Below are positions 29,004-39,386 of a stretch of DNA of 64,000 nt, one piece after another. Every line of letters begins with the position of its first letter. The stretch's first letter is position 1. This DNA comes from Macrococcoides caseolyticum. GTDB taxonomy: Bacteria > Bacillota > Bacilli > Staphylococcales > Staphylococcaceae. A program made the position numbers and the translations under genes. The stretch is from NCBI RefSeq assembly GCF_002902665.1, contig NZ_PPRM01000068.1, positions 1,432 to 65,431 of the forward strand. Direction: 5' to 3'. Under the pieces are notes generated by a model. The model was given only the letters and a program-made list of their open reading frames with translations. It did no database searches and was not told where the DNA came from.

Positions 29004-29042
29004 TTGATAATGATTATCAATATTGATATTTTAATGTATAAT
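29004..29042. promoter_or_regulatory. Fur box and iruO promoter, shared with fhuCBG
   Basis: TTGATAATGATTATCAA (29004-29020) contains the classic Fur core GATAATGATTATC and is palindromic but for its centre; further GATAAT-like units flank it on the left. For the plus strand, TTATCA (29014-29019), 17 bases and TATAAT (29037-29042) form a promoter whose -35 lies inside the Fur box. One box can thus repress both fhuCBG and the reductase gene when iron is plentiful. Confidence 0.88.
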
Positions 29043-29081
29043 ATTTATTATAGCAAGATTTAGCAGAAAGGAACTGAGAAT

Positions 29082-30122
29082 ATGAAAGATGTAACAATCA
29101 TCGGCGGAGGCCCAGCCGGATTATATGCAAGTTTCTATGCAGGATTAAGAGGTCTAGATATCCGAATAATTGAATACAATGATAAGCTTGGAGGCAAACT
29201 CAATCTCTATCCAGAAAAGATTGTATGGGATATCGGGGCTACAACACCTAAACCCGCAGCACTACTGATGAAAGATTTAGTAACTCAAGGTAAAACCTTT
29301 CGTCCAGAAGTGCTTCTCAACGAAAAGGTAATCAATATAAAAAAACACCACAGCCATTCATTCGAAGTTATCACTAATAAGCACTCTTATTTTTCTCGCA
29401 GTGTGATTATCGCAATTGGTTCAGGTATTATTAATCCGATAAAATTAGATATTCAAGATGCGGAAAGATTTGAAATCAATAATCTTCATTACGTCGTCCC
29501 TTCCCTTACAAGATTTAAAGATAAGGATATCTTGATATCTGGCGGCGGAAATACTGCAATTGACTGGGCGAGAGACATAGCACCATATGCTAATAGTGTT
29601 CACATCATTTGTCGCAAAGAAGATTTCAAAGGTCATGAAGAAATGGTCAATCAATTAGATCAGTTAGGCGTCATTAAGCTCAACAACCAATGGATACATT
29701 CTTTTAATGCTCAAGATGACTATATCACTTCTGCAGTCATCAAAAAACAAGATGATACTGTTTATACTTTAGCTGTAGATGAAGTCATTATCAATCATGG
29801 TTTTCACATGGATTCCGAACTCCTTGATAAGAGTGATATCAATCTTCATCGTGCAGATAATTTTTATATTGCAGGTAATGCAGATGGCAGTACAAATATC
29901 GATGGTATTTATGCTATCGGTGATATATTGAAACACGATGCAAAAGTGAATTTAATCGCAGGTTGTTTTCACGATGCTGCAATAGCAGTCAACAAAATTA
30001 AATCATATATCGATCCCTCTGCTGAACAGTATGGTATCGTTTCAAGCCACAATCCTTTATTTGAAGAAGAAAATAAAAATATCAGAGATGCATTCATTCA
30101 TTCCGATACATCCTTAGGCTAA
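29082..30122 (+). CDS. iruO: Ferredoxin-NADP reductase, IruO-like iron-utilisation oxidoreductase
   Basis: A 346-residue thioredoxin-reductase-like flavoprotein without the CxxC pair, hence of the YumC/FNR2 class. FAD motif GGGPAGLYASFYAG (7-20), NADPH motif ISGGGNTAIDWARDI (about 150), and GIYAIGDIL near the end are present. The close S. aureus relative, IruO, reduces Fe(III)-hydroxamates and supports haem oxygenases. Divergent from fhuCBG with a shared Fur box: uptake of the siderophore on one side, reductive release of its iron on the other. AAGGAA precedes the ATG. Confidence 0.88.
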   Translation: MKDVTIIGGGPAGLYASFYAGLRGLDIRIIEYNDKLGGKLNLYPEKIVWDIGATTPKPAALLMKDLVTQGKTFRPEVLLNEKVINIKKHHSHSFEVITNKHSYFSRSVIIAIGSGIINPIKLDIQDAERFEINNLHYVVPSLTRFKDKDILISGGGNTAIDWARDIAPYANSVHIICRKEDFKGHEEMVNQLDQLGVIKLNNQWIHSFNAQDDYITSAVIKKQDDTVYTLAVDEVIINHGFHMDSELLDKSDINLHRADNFYIAGNADGSTNIDGIYAIGDILKHDAKVNLIAGCFHDAAIAVNKIKSYIDPSAEQYGIVSSHNPLFEEENKNIRDAFIHSDTSLG

Positions 30123-30161
30123 GAACTATCTCTTCTGTCAAAATAGCATCATAAGCACAGG

Positions 30162-30206
30162 AAAACCCGACCGATAAGTGTTATTAACACATCAGTCGGG
30201 TTTTGT
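30162..30206. terminator. Bidirectional terminator
   Basis: AAAACCCGAC and GTCGGGTTTT close a long stem with inner AAGTGT/AACAC pairs between the convergent iruO and YitT genes. Confidence 0.85.
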
Positions 30207-30216
30207 ATTTAGAGCA

Positions 30217-31050
30217 TCAGTCTTCTGTCATAAATCCGTTACCAAGTACGTCACGTACATCATGTACGACTACAAATGCCTGCTCATCAATTTTTTTGAT
30301 CATACGTTTTGTACGTGTTAACTGCAGCTTATTGATCACACAATAAAGTACATCTGTTTCTCTTTTAGAATAATAACCACGGCCATTCAAAATCGTAACA
30401 CCTCGCCCGATATCTTCATCCAGCATCTTCGCTATCGGATCTGGGTTCTGAGAGATGATTGTAATGGCTTTCTTAGGGTTCAATCCTTCAATCATTACGT
30501 CCATCGCCTTTGTACCGATATATAAGCTAAGTGCTGTGAGTAGTGCACGTTCTACCGGAATAACAGTAAGTGATAATGCCACTACAATTAAATCAAAGAA
30601 CAGTAACGCATAAGAAGTGTTTACATCCAGATATTTATGTGCGATTCTCGCTAAAATTGTCGTTCCTGCCGTCGTACCACCAACGAGAACAATCATCCCG
30701 ATACCTACACCAATTAGGAATCCTCCAAAGATCGTACTTACTAATACTTCATTTAGATGAAGTTGCAAAGGTTCTGTAAGCTTTAAAAATACAGAAAGCG
30801 AAATAATAGAAATAATCGTTAAAATCATCGAACGCTTAGATAAAAATTTGAATCCCACAATAAGCAAGATTACATTCATAATTAACGTGGTAATTGCGGG
30901 TGACCAACCAAACTTGTAAAGGAAAATCAATGACATCCCAGTTACGCCGCCTTCACCCAAATTTGCAGGAATAATAAATACATTCACTGCGAGAGAGAAA
31001 ATTAATGAACCTAATATAACGAAGAAAATCGATTTTGCTGAGATTTTCAT
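30217..31050 (-). CDS. YitT family membrane protein
   Basis: A 277-residue protein with five to six membrane helices (including GGFLIGVGIGMIVLVGGTTAGTTILA) and a C-terminal soluble DUF2179 domain (AITIISQNPDPIAKMLDEDIGRGVTIL on). Some family members are linked to amino acid export or unknown transport. AAGGAGG lies before ATG at 31050; the frame runs nine codons further upstream without a site. Single gene. Confidence 0.88.
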   Translation of the reverse strand: MKISAKSIFFVILGSLIFSLAVNVFIIPANLGEGGVTGMSLIFLYKFGWSPAITTLIMNVILLIVGFKFLSKRSMILTIISIISLSVFLKLTEPLQLHLNEVLVSTIFGGFLIGVGIGMIVLVGGTTAGTTILARIAHKYLDVNTSYALLFFDLIVVALSLTVIPVERALLTALSLYIGTKAMDVMIEGLNPKKAITIISQNPDPIAKMLDEDIGRGVTILNGRGYYSKRETDVLYCVINKLQLTRTKRMIKKIDEQAFVVVHDVRDVLGNGFMTED

Positions 31051-31135
31051 ATATACCCTCCTTTTTGTCATAATCATCGTTAATAAGCTTAACGAAAATT
31101 TAATTCACTTTCAACAGTGATACTATAATTCTCTA

Positions 31136-31196
31136 CTTATAAAAACCCCAGACAGTCATAGAAGGAGAAATTTCCTCATACCGTCCAGGGGGTTTA
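31136..31196 (-). terminator. Terminator of lctP-ldh
   Basis: On the minus strand AAACCCCCTGGAC pairs with GTCTGGGGTTT (short bulge) around an inner GAGGAAA/TTTCTCC stem and is followed by TTTTTAT. Confidence 0.75.
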
Positions 31197-31230
31197 TCCA
31201 TTGCAATCAATTAATTATCGTTTAATTTAT

Positions 31231-32205
<975 letters not shown>

Positions 32206-33801
32206 TTAGAGTACTAAACTAAGTGCGAATGTCCAGATACAAACAAATACAAGTAATGCAATACTATATTTCAATGTCATACTTAATAACTTCGATTCTT
32301 GACCAACTTCACCAACAGCTGCAGTAGCAATCGCTATAGATTGAGGAGAAATCAGCTTTGCCATAACACCACCTGCTGTATTTGCTGCAACAAGCAGTGC
32401 TGGATTTGTGCCAATCGTATGACCTGCTGTTGCCTGGATAGAAGCAAATAGAACATTGTTATTTACAACAGAGCCTGTCATAAATACCCCAATCCAACCA
32501 AGTACAGGTGAAAGTAGCGGGAATATTGACCCTGTTTTGGCAATGGCTTGACCCATCGCTACAGTTAAACCACCATAAGTTGTTAACTTCGCAATCGCTA
32601 AAATTGCACAAATTGTGATAACTGGTATCCATAGTTCTTTAATTGTCAAACCGAGTAATTGAAATGCTTTACCAAAATTGATTTTAGGTGAAGTGATGAT
32701 CGTAATCAGAACTGCAAGTAAGATTGCTGTCCCTGTCGCTCCAATTAGATCAAGTTTCAGCATTACACCTTTTTGCAATGTTTCATTGAACGTTCCTGGC
32801 ATTTGGAATGTTAGAATCGATTTCTGTAATATGCCACCTTCTGCAAACAGTGCTTTAAATGCAGGTAAGCTCCATAAAAGTACTAGTCCAGTCAAGAAGA
32901 TGAACGGGCTCCAGGCTGAGATAATCTCCTTAATTGGATGATGTACTGTTTCAACTTGATCATCTGATAATCGGAATATATTCTTCGGCTGCCATTTGTT
33001 ACAGAATATCGCCAATGCTGCCATTGCAAGTAAAGACGGAATAATATCTGCGAGTTCAGGTCCCATAAAGAGTGTAATCAATACTTGTGTAACTGCATAA
33101 GTTAAACCTGAAACTAAAATTGCCGGTAAAGTTTCTTTAATCCCTTTCATACCATTTAATACAAATACAAGCACAAATGGAATAACAATATTAATTATAG
33201 GTAGTGTATACACGGTCATCTGTGACACATCCATTGCCGTAACGCCACCTTTTAAGCCTAGTGTATTTACAATTCCTACTGGGATGCCGATTGCTCCAAA
33301 AGCTCCAGAAGCGGCATTAGCAATCAAACAAAACATCGCAGCTTGAAGTGGCTTAAATCCAAGTTGTACAAGTAACACGGCACAAATTGCGATTGGTACT
33401 CCAAACCCAGCTGCACCTTCCAGAAAAGCATTAAAACAAAATCCTATCAGCAATAACTGAATGCGCTGATCAGGTGAAATTCCTGAAATAGAATCTTGGA
33501 TGACCTTAAACTTACCACTTTCTACTGAAACTTTATACAGCCAGACTGCCATAATAATGATGTAACCAATCGGGAACAATCCTTGTACAACACCTTCAGT
33601 TACACCACCTACAGCGACTGCTCCTGGTAATTTGAAAACGAATAAAGCAATAATTGCTGTAACTACAAGCGTAATCAGTGCTGCATTTATCCCCTTCATT
33701 TTAAAGGCGGTTAAACATAATAAAAACAAAATAATCGGTACTGCTGCAACGATAGCTGATATTGCTAAGTTACCAAATGGATCAAACGAACTGACGAACA
33801 T
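32206..33801 (-). CDS. lctP: L-lactate permease
   Basis: A 531-residue LctP-family proton/lactate symporter with about 12-14 helices. Conserved segments include LLIGFCFNAFLEGAAGFGVPIAICAVLL (about residue 110 on) and GSVVNNNVLFASIQA near 420. First gene of the lctP-ldh operon; GAGGAG precedes the ATG. Confidence 0.94.
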   Translation of the reverse strand: MFVSSFDPFGNLAISAIVAAVPIILFLLCLTAFKMKGINAALITLVVTAIIALFVFKLPGAVAVGGVTEGVVQGLFPIGYIIIMAVWLYKVSVESGKFKVIQDSISGISPDQRIQLLLIGFCFNAFLEGAAGFGVPIAICAVLLVQLGFKPLQAAMFCLIANAASGAFGAIGIPVGIVNTLGLKGGVTAMDVSQMTVYTLPIINIVIPFVLVFVLNGMKGIKETLPAILVSGLTYAVTQVLITLFMGPELADIIPSLLAMAALAIFCNKWQPKNIFRLSDDQVETVHHPIKEIISAWSPFIFLTGLVLLWSLPAFKALFAEGGILQKSILTFQMPGTFNETLQKGVMLKLDLIGATGTAILLAVLITIITSPKINFGKAFQLLGLTIKELWIPVITICAILAIAKLTTYGGLTVAMGQAIAKTGSIFPLLSPVLGWIGVFMTGSVVNNNVLFASIQATAGHTIGTNPALLVAANTAGGVMAKLISPQSIAIATAAVGEVGQESKLLSMTLKYSIALLVFVCIWTFALSLVL

Positions 33802-33892
33802 AAGACATTCTCCTCTTCTTTTAATATAAAATAATCATAATATCATGAAATAAACTGTTGCATTTTATTTAAATATTTCTTAGCACAGCTTT

Positions 33893-33921
33893 ATAATACT
33901 ACCTGTATAGAGGGATTGCAA
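33893..33921 (-). promoter_or_regulatory. lctP-ldh promoter
   Basis: Minus strand: TTGCAA (33921-33916), 17 bases, TATTAT (33898-33893). The leader to lctP is about 85 bases. Confidence 0.7.
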
Positions 33922-33926
33922 TACTT

Positions 33927-33944
33927 TTGTGATTATTTTCACAA
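33927..33944. promoter_or_regulatory. Rex operator
   Basis: TTGTGATTATTTTCACAA differs from the Rex consensus TTGTGAAWWWWTTCACAA by little more than its centre. It sits six bases upstream of the -35 element. Rex is the NADH/NAD+ sensor that represses fermentation genes in staphylococci. Confidence 0.85.
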
Positions 33945-33953
33945 ATAATACAG

Positions 33954-33967
33954 AGAAAGCGATTTCA
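33954..33967. promoter_or_regulatory. cre site (CcpA) upstream of lctP-ldh
   Basis: AGAAAGCGATTTCA fits TGWAANCGNTNWCA at all but the first base. Its centre is about 75 bases upstream of the expected start, a position typical of CcpA-activated genes rather than repressed ones. Confidence 0.6.
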
Positions 33968-34032
33968 ATTAGAGCAGAAGCTTTACTTTATATATTTACG
34001 ATAATTAGATCCTTAAACATAAAGAAACAAAT

Positions 34033-34065
34033 AAAAAAAGGACTGAGACTTAATGTCTCAGCCCT
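34033..34065 (-). terminator. Terminator of nupC-type gene
   Basis: GGGCTGAGAC and GTCTCAGTCC pair (one mismatch) on the minus strand and are followed by seven T. Confidence 0.85.
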
Positions 34066-34073
34066 AAATTTTC

Positions 34074-35279
34074 TTACCAAGTAAATAATCCAACAAACGC
34101 TGCAGATAGTAACGATACTAGAATACCTGATAATAACATCATCGGTACATATTTACTTACAAAATCAGAAGTTTTTTCGTTCACAATTCCTTTTAACGTC
34201 CCAATAATCATACCAATAGTTGAGAAGTTAGCGAATGAAATCAAGAATGTTACAAGTACTGCTGTCATATGCGGCGAGAAAGATTTCAGTTGATCTTTAA
34301 CTCCCAGCATAACAACAAATTCATTAGTGATAACCTTTGTTGCCATATGACCACCGACAACTTTCGCTTCTGCCCAAGGTAAGCCTAAAAGCATGGCAAA
34401 TGGTGCCATTATCCATCCTAAGATAATACTTAATGTTAAATTACCCGGGAATAGTCCTAATATCATGTCAATAAAATGTGCCAATGAGACAAATGCGATT
34501 AAAAATGCAATAATAATTAAGATTAACTTTCCTGCACCAAGTACTGAATCTCCTAAGAATGAGAAGAATGGCTGACGTGTCTCAGCTTTAATTTCAACAA
34601 CATAGTCTTCTTCAGGTGTTAACTTAACAGGATTTAAGATTGTTGCGATAATAATAGCATTGATAATATTTAATGGAATTGCAGTTAATACCAATTCCCC
34701 AGGCATCATAGAAATATATGCACCAACGATAGATCCAGAGATACAGCTCATAGACATTAATGCAATAGTAAGGACACGCGCTTCGTTCATTTGCTTTACT
34801 TGCGCATTTGATACCGCTAATGCTTCTGTATTTCCTAAAACCATCATTTCAATAGAATAAAACGACTCAAATTTCGGTTGTCCTGTAACCTTACCGATCA
34901 CCCAGCCCATCCATTTAATGATAAATGGTAATACTCCGATATACATTAAAATATCAAACAGAGGAACTACGAAAAGAATAGGTAGTAAAGCTGAAACAGC
35001 CATATCCATCTTGCCAGGACCAGGTGCCGTGAAGCTTGCAAAGGGCATTCCGATACCATAATATGCAGCTTGCAACATCCAACTAAAAGCATCCGCTACT
35101 TTTTGAACGCCGATTCTCCCGTATGGGAATTGTGTAAAGAACCAAGCCAAAAATAAATTAAGCACTAACATAATTACGACTGATTTCCAGTCGATGTTCT
35201 TTCTATCGCGAGAAAACAAGAATGCAACAAGAATAAAAACAAAGATACCAATAATGTTCAATATTAAATAAGTATTCAT
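34074..35279 (-). CDS. nupC: NupC family nucleoside transporter
   Basis: A 401-residue concentrative nucleoside transporter with about ten helices. The GNTEALAVSNAQVKQ segment (about 145-160) and the C-terminal EFVVMLGVKDQL...FANFSTIGMIIGTLKG segment match the family's nucleoside-binding loops. ATG at 35279 follows AAAGGTGG at a good distance; the frame begins at a GTG three codons earlier. Single gene. Confidence 0.92.
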   Translation of the reverse strand: MNTYLILNIIGIFVFILVAFLFSRDRKNIDWKSVVIMLVLNLFLAWFFTQFPYGRIGVQKVADAFSWMLQAAYYGIGMPFASFTAPGPGKMDMAVSALLPILFVVPLFDILMYIGVLPFIIKWMGWVIGKVTGQPKFESFYSIEMMVLGNTEALAVSNAQVKQMNEARVLTIALMSMSCISGSIVGAYISMMPGELVLTAIPLNIINAIIIATILNPVKLTPEEDYVVEIKAETRQPFFSFLGDSVLGAGKLILIIIAFLIAFVSLAHFIDMILGLFPGNLTLSIILGWIMAPFAMLLGLPWAEAKVVGGHMATKVITNEFVVMLGVKDQLKSFSPHMTAVLVTFLISFANFSTIGMIIGTLKGIVNEKTSDFVSKYVPMMLLSGILVSLLSAAFVGLFTW

Positions 35280-35463
35280 CTTTTCCACCTTTAATTAAAT
35301 TTTACATCCATGATTATACCATGGTTTTTTTGTTTTAAGTACACTTTTTTTCAATAAAAAACGAACATTTGTTCATTAATATAAGCTATTTAATCTAAAA
35401 ATCGAATATTAAGGCATTTTGGCTAGTGATAGTACCAGTAATATTTGTTTTTTTAATATAAAA

Positions 35464-35492
35464 TTTATAGTATTCAATAATTATGATAGAAT
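35464..35492 (+). promoter_or_regulatory. Candidate pbp4 promoter
   Basis: TTTATA (35464-35469), 17 bases, TAGAAT (35487-35492), 38 bases before the start codon. The rest of 35290-35460 is very A+T-rich with nothing else recognised. Confidence 0.45.
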
Positions 35493-35529
35493 AAATCTAT
35501 AATTTTAATAAACAGATCGAGGTCAAAGA

Positions 35530-36819
35530 ATGAAAGTTTTAAATCGTGTCTTCTCATTTTCAATATGTTTTTTATTTTTGTTTTCATATAAGGCACTTGC
35601 TAAAGAACCCTATGAAATTGCGAATGATGCTGGGAATTATATTGATGCATCATATAACCCTAAAGGTACCATAGTAATAGCACAAAAAAATGGTCAAGTA
35701 CTCTATTCAGATGATGCAGATACGAAATGGCCCCTTGCTTCCATGTCCAAATTGATGACATTATATCTATTAATGCAAGAAATGGATAAGGGTGAAATTA
35801 CTTTCAATACTAAAGTTAAAGTAACGGATAAATTTTATAACATTTCCAAGTTACCAGCATTAAGCAATAATAATCTTAGATTAAATGCCGTTTATACCGT
35901 TGATGAACTTATGCCAATCATGCTGACAAATTCAAGTAATGCAGCTACATATATGTTATCAAGTCTCGTAACAAAAAATGATTCCGAATTTATAGATAAG
36001 ATGAATCAAGAAGCTAAAAGACTCGGTATGAACAGTACGAAGTTCTATAATCCTGTAGGTGCTCCTAATAATTTACTGAATGAATATAAAGCAAAGAAGT
36101 ATCCACAAAATGAAGATAATATATCGAGTGCTAAAGATTATGCTATACTATGCCAGCATCTCGTGAGTGAATATCCAGGAATACTGAAATATACGAAAAG
36201 AGTCGATGTTACTGTAAAAAAAGGTACCATCGATGAAGAAACATTTCATACATACAATCATTCATTAGAAGGTGCTAAACTTGGATATAAAGGAGTTGAC
36301 GGTCTTAAAACAGGTTCGAGTGATACGGCCGGCTTCAATACCGCGATAACAGGGAAGAAAAATGATATGCGTATCATACAAGTAATGATGGGCGTCGAAA
36401 GCTGGTACGATCCACCAGCAGAATTTAATAGAAATATTATGGCAAATGCAATAATGGATGAAGTATATAATGAATACGCATATAAGAAAGTACTTGCTAA
36501 AGGCGTCCATACAATTAACGGGCAAGAATTATATGTGCACTCAGACTTATATGATATTGTTAAGAAAGATGTAAAAGGATCATTCCAGTTTAAGGACGGC
36601 AAACTCTCTTACCACTACAAACGTACATTTGTCTCAAATGAATACCATGCTCCAACTGTTAAAGCCGAAGATAACAAGAAGTATGAACAACGTCTATTCT
36701 TCCAGGAAAATATGTGGTGGATTGTTTTAGTAAGTACTGTATCCATTATTGCTGGATTATTGTTACTGTTATACTATTACAGACCACATCTCTTTAGAAA
36801 TTTATGGGATGAAAAATAG
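35530..36819 (+). CDS. pbp4: Penicillin-binding protein 4 (D,D-carboxypeptidase/transpeptidase)
   Basis: A 429-residue low-molecular-weight PBP. A signal peptide ends near ALA-24; the serine-protease-like motifs are S71-M-S-K74, S135-S-N137 and K260-T-G262. A beta-rich C-terminal region is followed by a membrane helix (about 397-420) and a short basic tail, the layout of S. aureus PBP4, which acts as a secondary cross-linking transpeptidase. GAGGTC precedes the ATG. Convergent with an ABC transporter operon; in S. aureus pbp4 also neighbours an ABC exporter gene, though of a different type. Confidence 0.9.
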   Translation: MKVLNRVFSFSICFLFLFSYKALAKEPYEIANDAGNYIDASYNPKGTIVIAQKNGQVLYSDDADTKWPLASMSKLMTLYLLMQEMDKGEITFNTKVKVTDKFYNISKLPALSNNNLRLNAVYTVDELMPIMLTNSSNAATYMLSSLVTKNDSEFIDKMNQEAKRLGMNSTKFYNPVGAPNNLLNEYKAKKYPQNEDNISSAKDYAILCQHLVSEYPGILKYTKRVDVTVKKGTIDEETFHTYNHSLEGAKLGYKGVDGLKTGSSDTAGFNTAITGKKNDMRIIQVMMGVESWYDPPAEFNRNIMANAIMDEVYNEYAYKKVLAKGVHTINGQELYVHSDLYDIVKKDVKGSFQFKDGKLSYHYKRTFVSNEYHAPTVKAEDNKKYEQRLFFQENMWWIVLVSTVSIIAGLLLLLYYYRPHLFRNLWDEK

Positions 36820-36853
36820 AAATATTATTTTGACATATATTTTGATTTCAGTT

Positions 36854-36901
36854 AAAAGCCTAAACGATGCATAAATGTGCGATAATCGTTCAGGCTTTTT
36901 A
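36854..36901. terminator. Bidirectional terminator
   Basis: AAAAGCCT-AACGAT pairs with ATCGTT-AGGCTTTT between the convergent pbp4 and ABC permease genes. Confidence 0.85.
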
Positions 36902-36916
36902 TCATATTAATTTAAT

Positions 36917-38488
36917 TCAATCTACTATTGTAATCTTTAATCCTTGTTCATACTTCTCGATACACTTTCTAAATGTCGTTAAATAAATGATTAAACCGAA
37001 TAGCGCTACCGACATTAAGACAATTATATAATGCAGCAATAAGTTTAGATGCATACTACCAATGATGAATTGTAAAAAGACAACTACACCGATAAAACAT
37101 GCGAGTATGATCAGCTGAATAAAACTCATACCAGCAGAAATACGTTTATTTACATTCTTCTTACTTATTTGAGGTTCAGTTAAACCGATATTGATTCCAA
37201 GGAGCGACAAGCTAAACGCTGTTATAAAAGCTGAAATTACACTAAATAATATATAAATAATATTAAGCTGAATGAACAGACCAAAAATAATAAGAGGAAC
37301 AGAGAATAATGAAGCACTCAACACAGAAACCATCTGCCACTTAGCTTTTACTACATCTTTGAAATTAATCGGCAAACTATAAAGCATATCAAACTGTTCT
37401 GCATCTTTCGCAGCAAATTGTGCAGATAGGATTGTTACAACATATCCCGTTCCTCCAATAGCAACACCAAATAGCGTTGTTGCTTTAGTAGCTTCAGACC
37501 ACTCAAGCATCTCTTTTATTCCCCCTGACTGCAGAATGATAAATACGAAATAAGGAATCGGAATAATCACCTGCGGCAGCATATTTGCTACCTCTCTGAA
37601 GTCTCTGAACAACATCTTCAAATCTTTAAATCGAAATGCTTGAACAGGTGTCATGATTTGTTGTTTATAAACAGTTGTTTTTCTTTGGATGGTTTCTGTT
37701 GCAAAATCATGCTGCCCATATTTCAATAATAGTTTAAATAATATTACATAGATAATGGCTCCAATGATAATTATCACAGTTGCAGCGATGTATGCCGTCG
37801 GGACTCCATATTCTAAATGCATCAACTCACTTAGCTGATTAAATAATAAAAAGTCTGGTAACGGTGTCAATGTTCTGCCGATGAAATTAAGTGGTCCTAT
37901 ATAAATAAAATAACTTACTGCACCAAACACACCAATTAATGCAGTCATGATTTCATTTATTTTGTTTTTCGGCAGTACTTTAGTCAGCATATAGATAAAA
38001 GCAAACGTGAGTGCAGTATATATTAAACACAAACCGAGCATAGTGATAAGTGTCGTAAATATTACGTGAATATTATCTAATTGGCGGTACAAGTTAGCAG
38101 CCATAGTAATTGAAACAATCAAATAAATCCACAATACCGATAATAGCCACATCTTTATCATCTTAACTAAAAAAATATGCGCAATACTAATTGGTAATGT
38201 CATTAACTGCTGAATATCTTTTGCAATAAAAAAATCATTAATAATCGTTTTTACTGAACTAAAAAATAATACTAATGACATAATAAGATAAATATAAGAA
38301 GTAAATATGATTTGCTGTTGTGCATCTTCTTTTGTGTAACCACTCGTTATTAATACGCTTGTCAACGGCACAAAAATAATAATGCTTATGATGATACCAA
38401 ACATCGTCCATCCTTTATTATTATCAGACATCCCTTTGAACGTATTTAAAAAACTGCGCCACTCCATCTTCAGCATCGCATTAATCAT
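36917..38488 (-). CDS. ABC exporter permease, about 12 helices
   Basis: A 523-residue membrane protein with twelve or so hydrophobic segments in two sets. It carries no recognisable motif beyond the ABC-2-like pattern of a cytoplasmic KMEWRSFLNTFKG start. It is translated from ATG at 38488 with GAGGTG placed over the end of the upstream ATPase gene, so the two proteins form one exporter. It resembles the EcsB/YthQ-type permeases in size and pairing. Cargo unknown. Confidence 0.75.
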   Translation of the reverse strand: MINAMLKMEWRSFLNTFKGMSDNNKGWTMFGIIISIIIFVPLTSVLITSGYTKEDAQQQIIFTSYIYLIMSLVLFFSSVKTIINDFFIAKDIQQLMTLPISIAHIFLVKMIKMWLLSVLWIYLIVSITMAANLYRQLDNIHVIFTTLITMLGLCLIYTALTFAFIYMLTKVLPKNKINEIMTALIGVFGAVSYFIYIGPLNFIGRTLTPLPDFLLFNQLSELMHLEYGVPTAYIAATVIIIIGAIIYVILFKLLLKYGQHDFATETIQRKTTVYKQQIMTPVQAFRFKDLKMLFRDFREVANMLPQVIIPIPYFVFIILQSGGIKEMLEWSEATKATTLFGVAIGGTGYVVTILSAQFAAKDAEQFDMLYSLPINFKDVVKAKWQMVSVLSASLFSVPLIIFGLFIQLNIIYILFSVISAFITAFSLSLLGINIGLTEPQISKKNVNKRISAGMSFIQLIILACFIGVVVFLQFIIGSMHLNLLLHYIIVLMSVALFGLIIYLTTFRKCIEKYEQGLKITIVD

Positions 38489-39239
38489 ATGACACCTCAT
38501 GCTTACCAGTCACTGCAAGGAATATGTCTTCAAGGCTGCGACTATGTTCTGGGTGAAGTGCATATAACTGCTGAAGCGTCCCTTCCACCTTTAAGTTCCC
38601 TTCGTAAATAATACCGATACGATCTGCAAGTTGTTCAGCAATTTCTAATATATGTGTCGTTAAGAAAACTGTCTTTCCAAGACTTACTTGATGGCGTAAG
38701 TAATTCTTTAAATTTCGAGTGCTAAGCGGGTCCAATCCAACTGTCGGCTCATCCAAAAAGATAATTTCAGGCTCATGCATTAAATTGGCCACCAGTACAA
38801 TCTTTTGGCGCATACCATGCGAATAATTTTCAATTTGCTGATTGGTTTTCCCAACAAGTTCAAACAAAGATAATAGTTCATTCTTCTTTGTTTCATATTG
38901 CGTTTTATCCATTTGAAATATCGATGCATAGAAATCTAAATACTCATCCCCTGTAAGTTTACCGAGCGTGTTTGGTGTATCGGGAATATATGCAATTCGA
39001 CGTTTAATTTCCAGAGCGTTACCTTGCAAACTTTTATTAAACATTAAAACTGATCCATATGTAGGCTGAAGTAAGTCCATCAACATCTTAATTGTTGTAG
39101 ATTTACCTGAACCGTTAGGTCCTAAAAATGCATAGAGTTCCCCTTTTTTTACATTCAAGTTGATATGGTTCACAGCAAGCTTCCCATCAAAGTCTTTCGT
39201 TAAATCATGCGCTTCAATTACAAAATTAGAATCATCCAT
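38481..39239 (-). CDS. ABC transporter ATPase (ABC-2 type)
   Basis: A 252-residue ATPase: Walker A GPNGSGKST (about 39-47), signature YSHGMRQK, Walker B IIFLDEPTVGLD and switch TTHILE. These variants (SHGMRQK, GLDPLSTRNLK) are typical of CcmA/EcsA/NatA-type exporters. It partners with the overlapping permease gene. Confidence 0.85.
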   Translation of the reverse strand: MDDSNFVIEAHDLTKDFDGKLAVNHINLNVKKGELYAFLGPNGSGKSTTIKMLMDLLQPTYGSVLMFNKSLQGNALEIKRRIAYIPDTPNTLGKLTGDEYLDFYASIFQMDKTQYETKKNELLSLFELVGKTNQQIENYSHGMRQKIVLVANLMHEPEIIFLDEPTVGLDPLSTRNLKNYLRHQVSLGKTVFLTTHILEIAEQLADRIGIIYEGNLKVEGTLQQLYALHPEHSRSLEDIFLAVTGKHEVSYD

Positions 39240-39386
39240 AGCATTCTCCCATTGTTTTACATTTATTATAATATATACAATCGTATAAATAATAGACTTA
39301 TTTCATAAAACATTAACGATGCATCGGAGGCCTGTATCTGGCTGTCATTTAATATACAAGGGGGCCACGCGTTAAGTCTTCTATTA

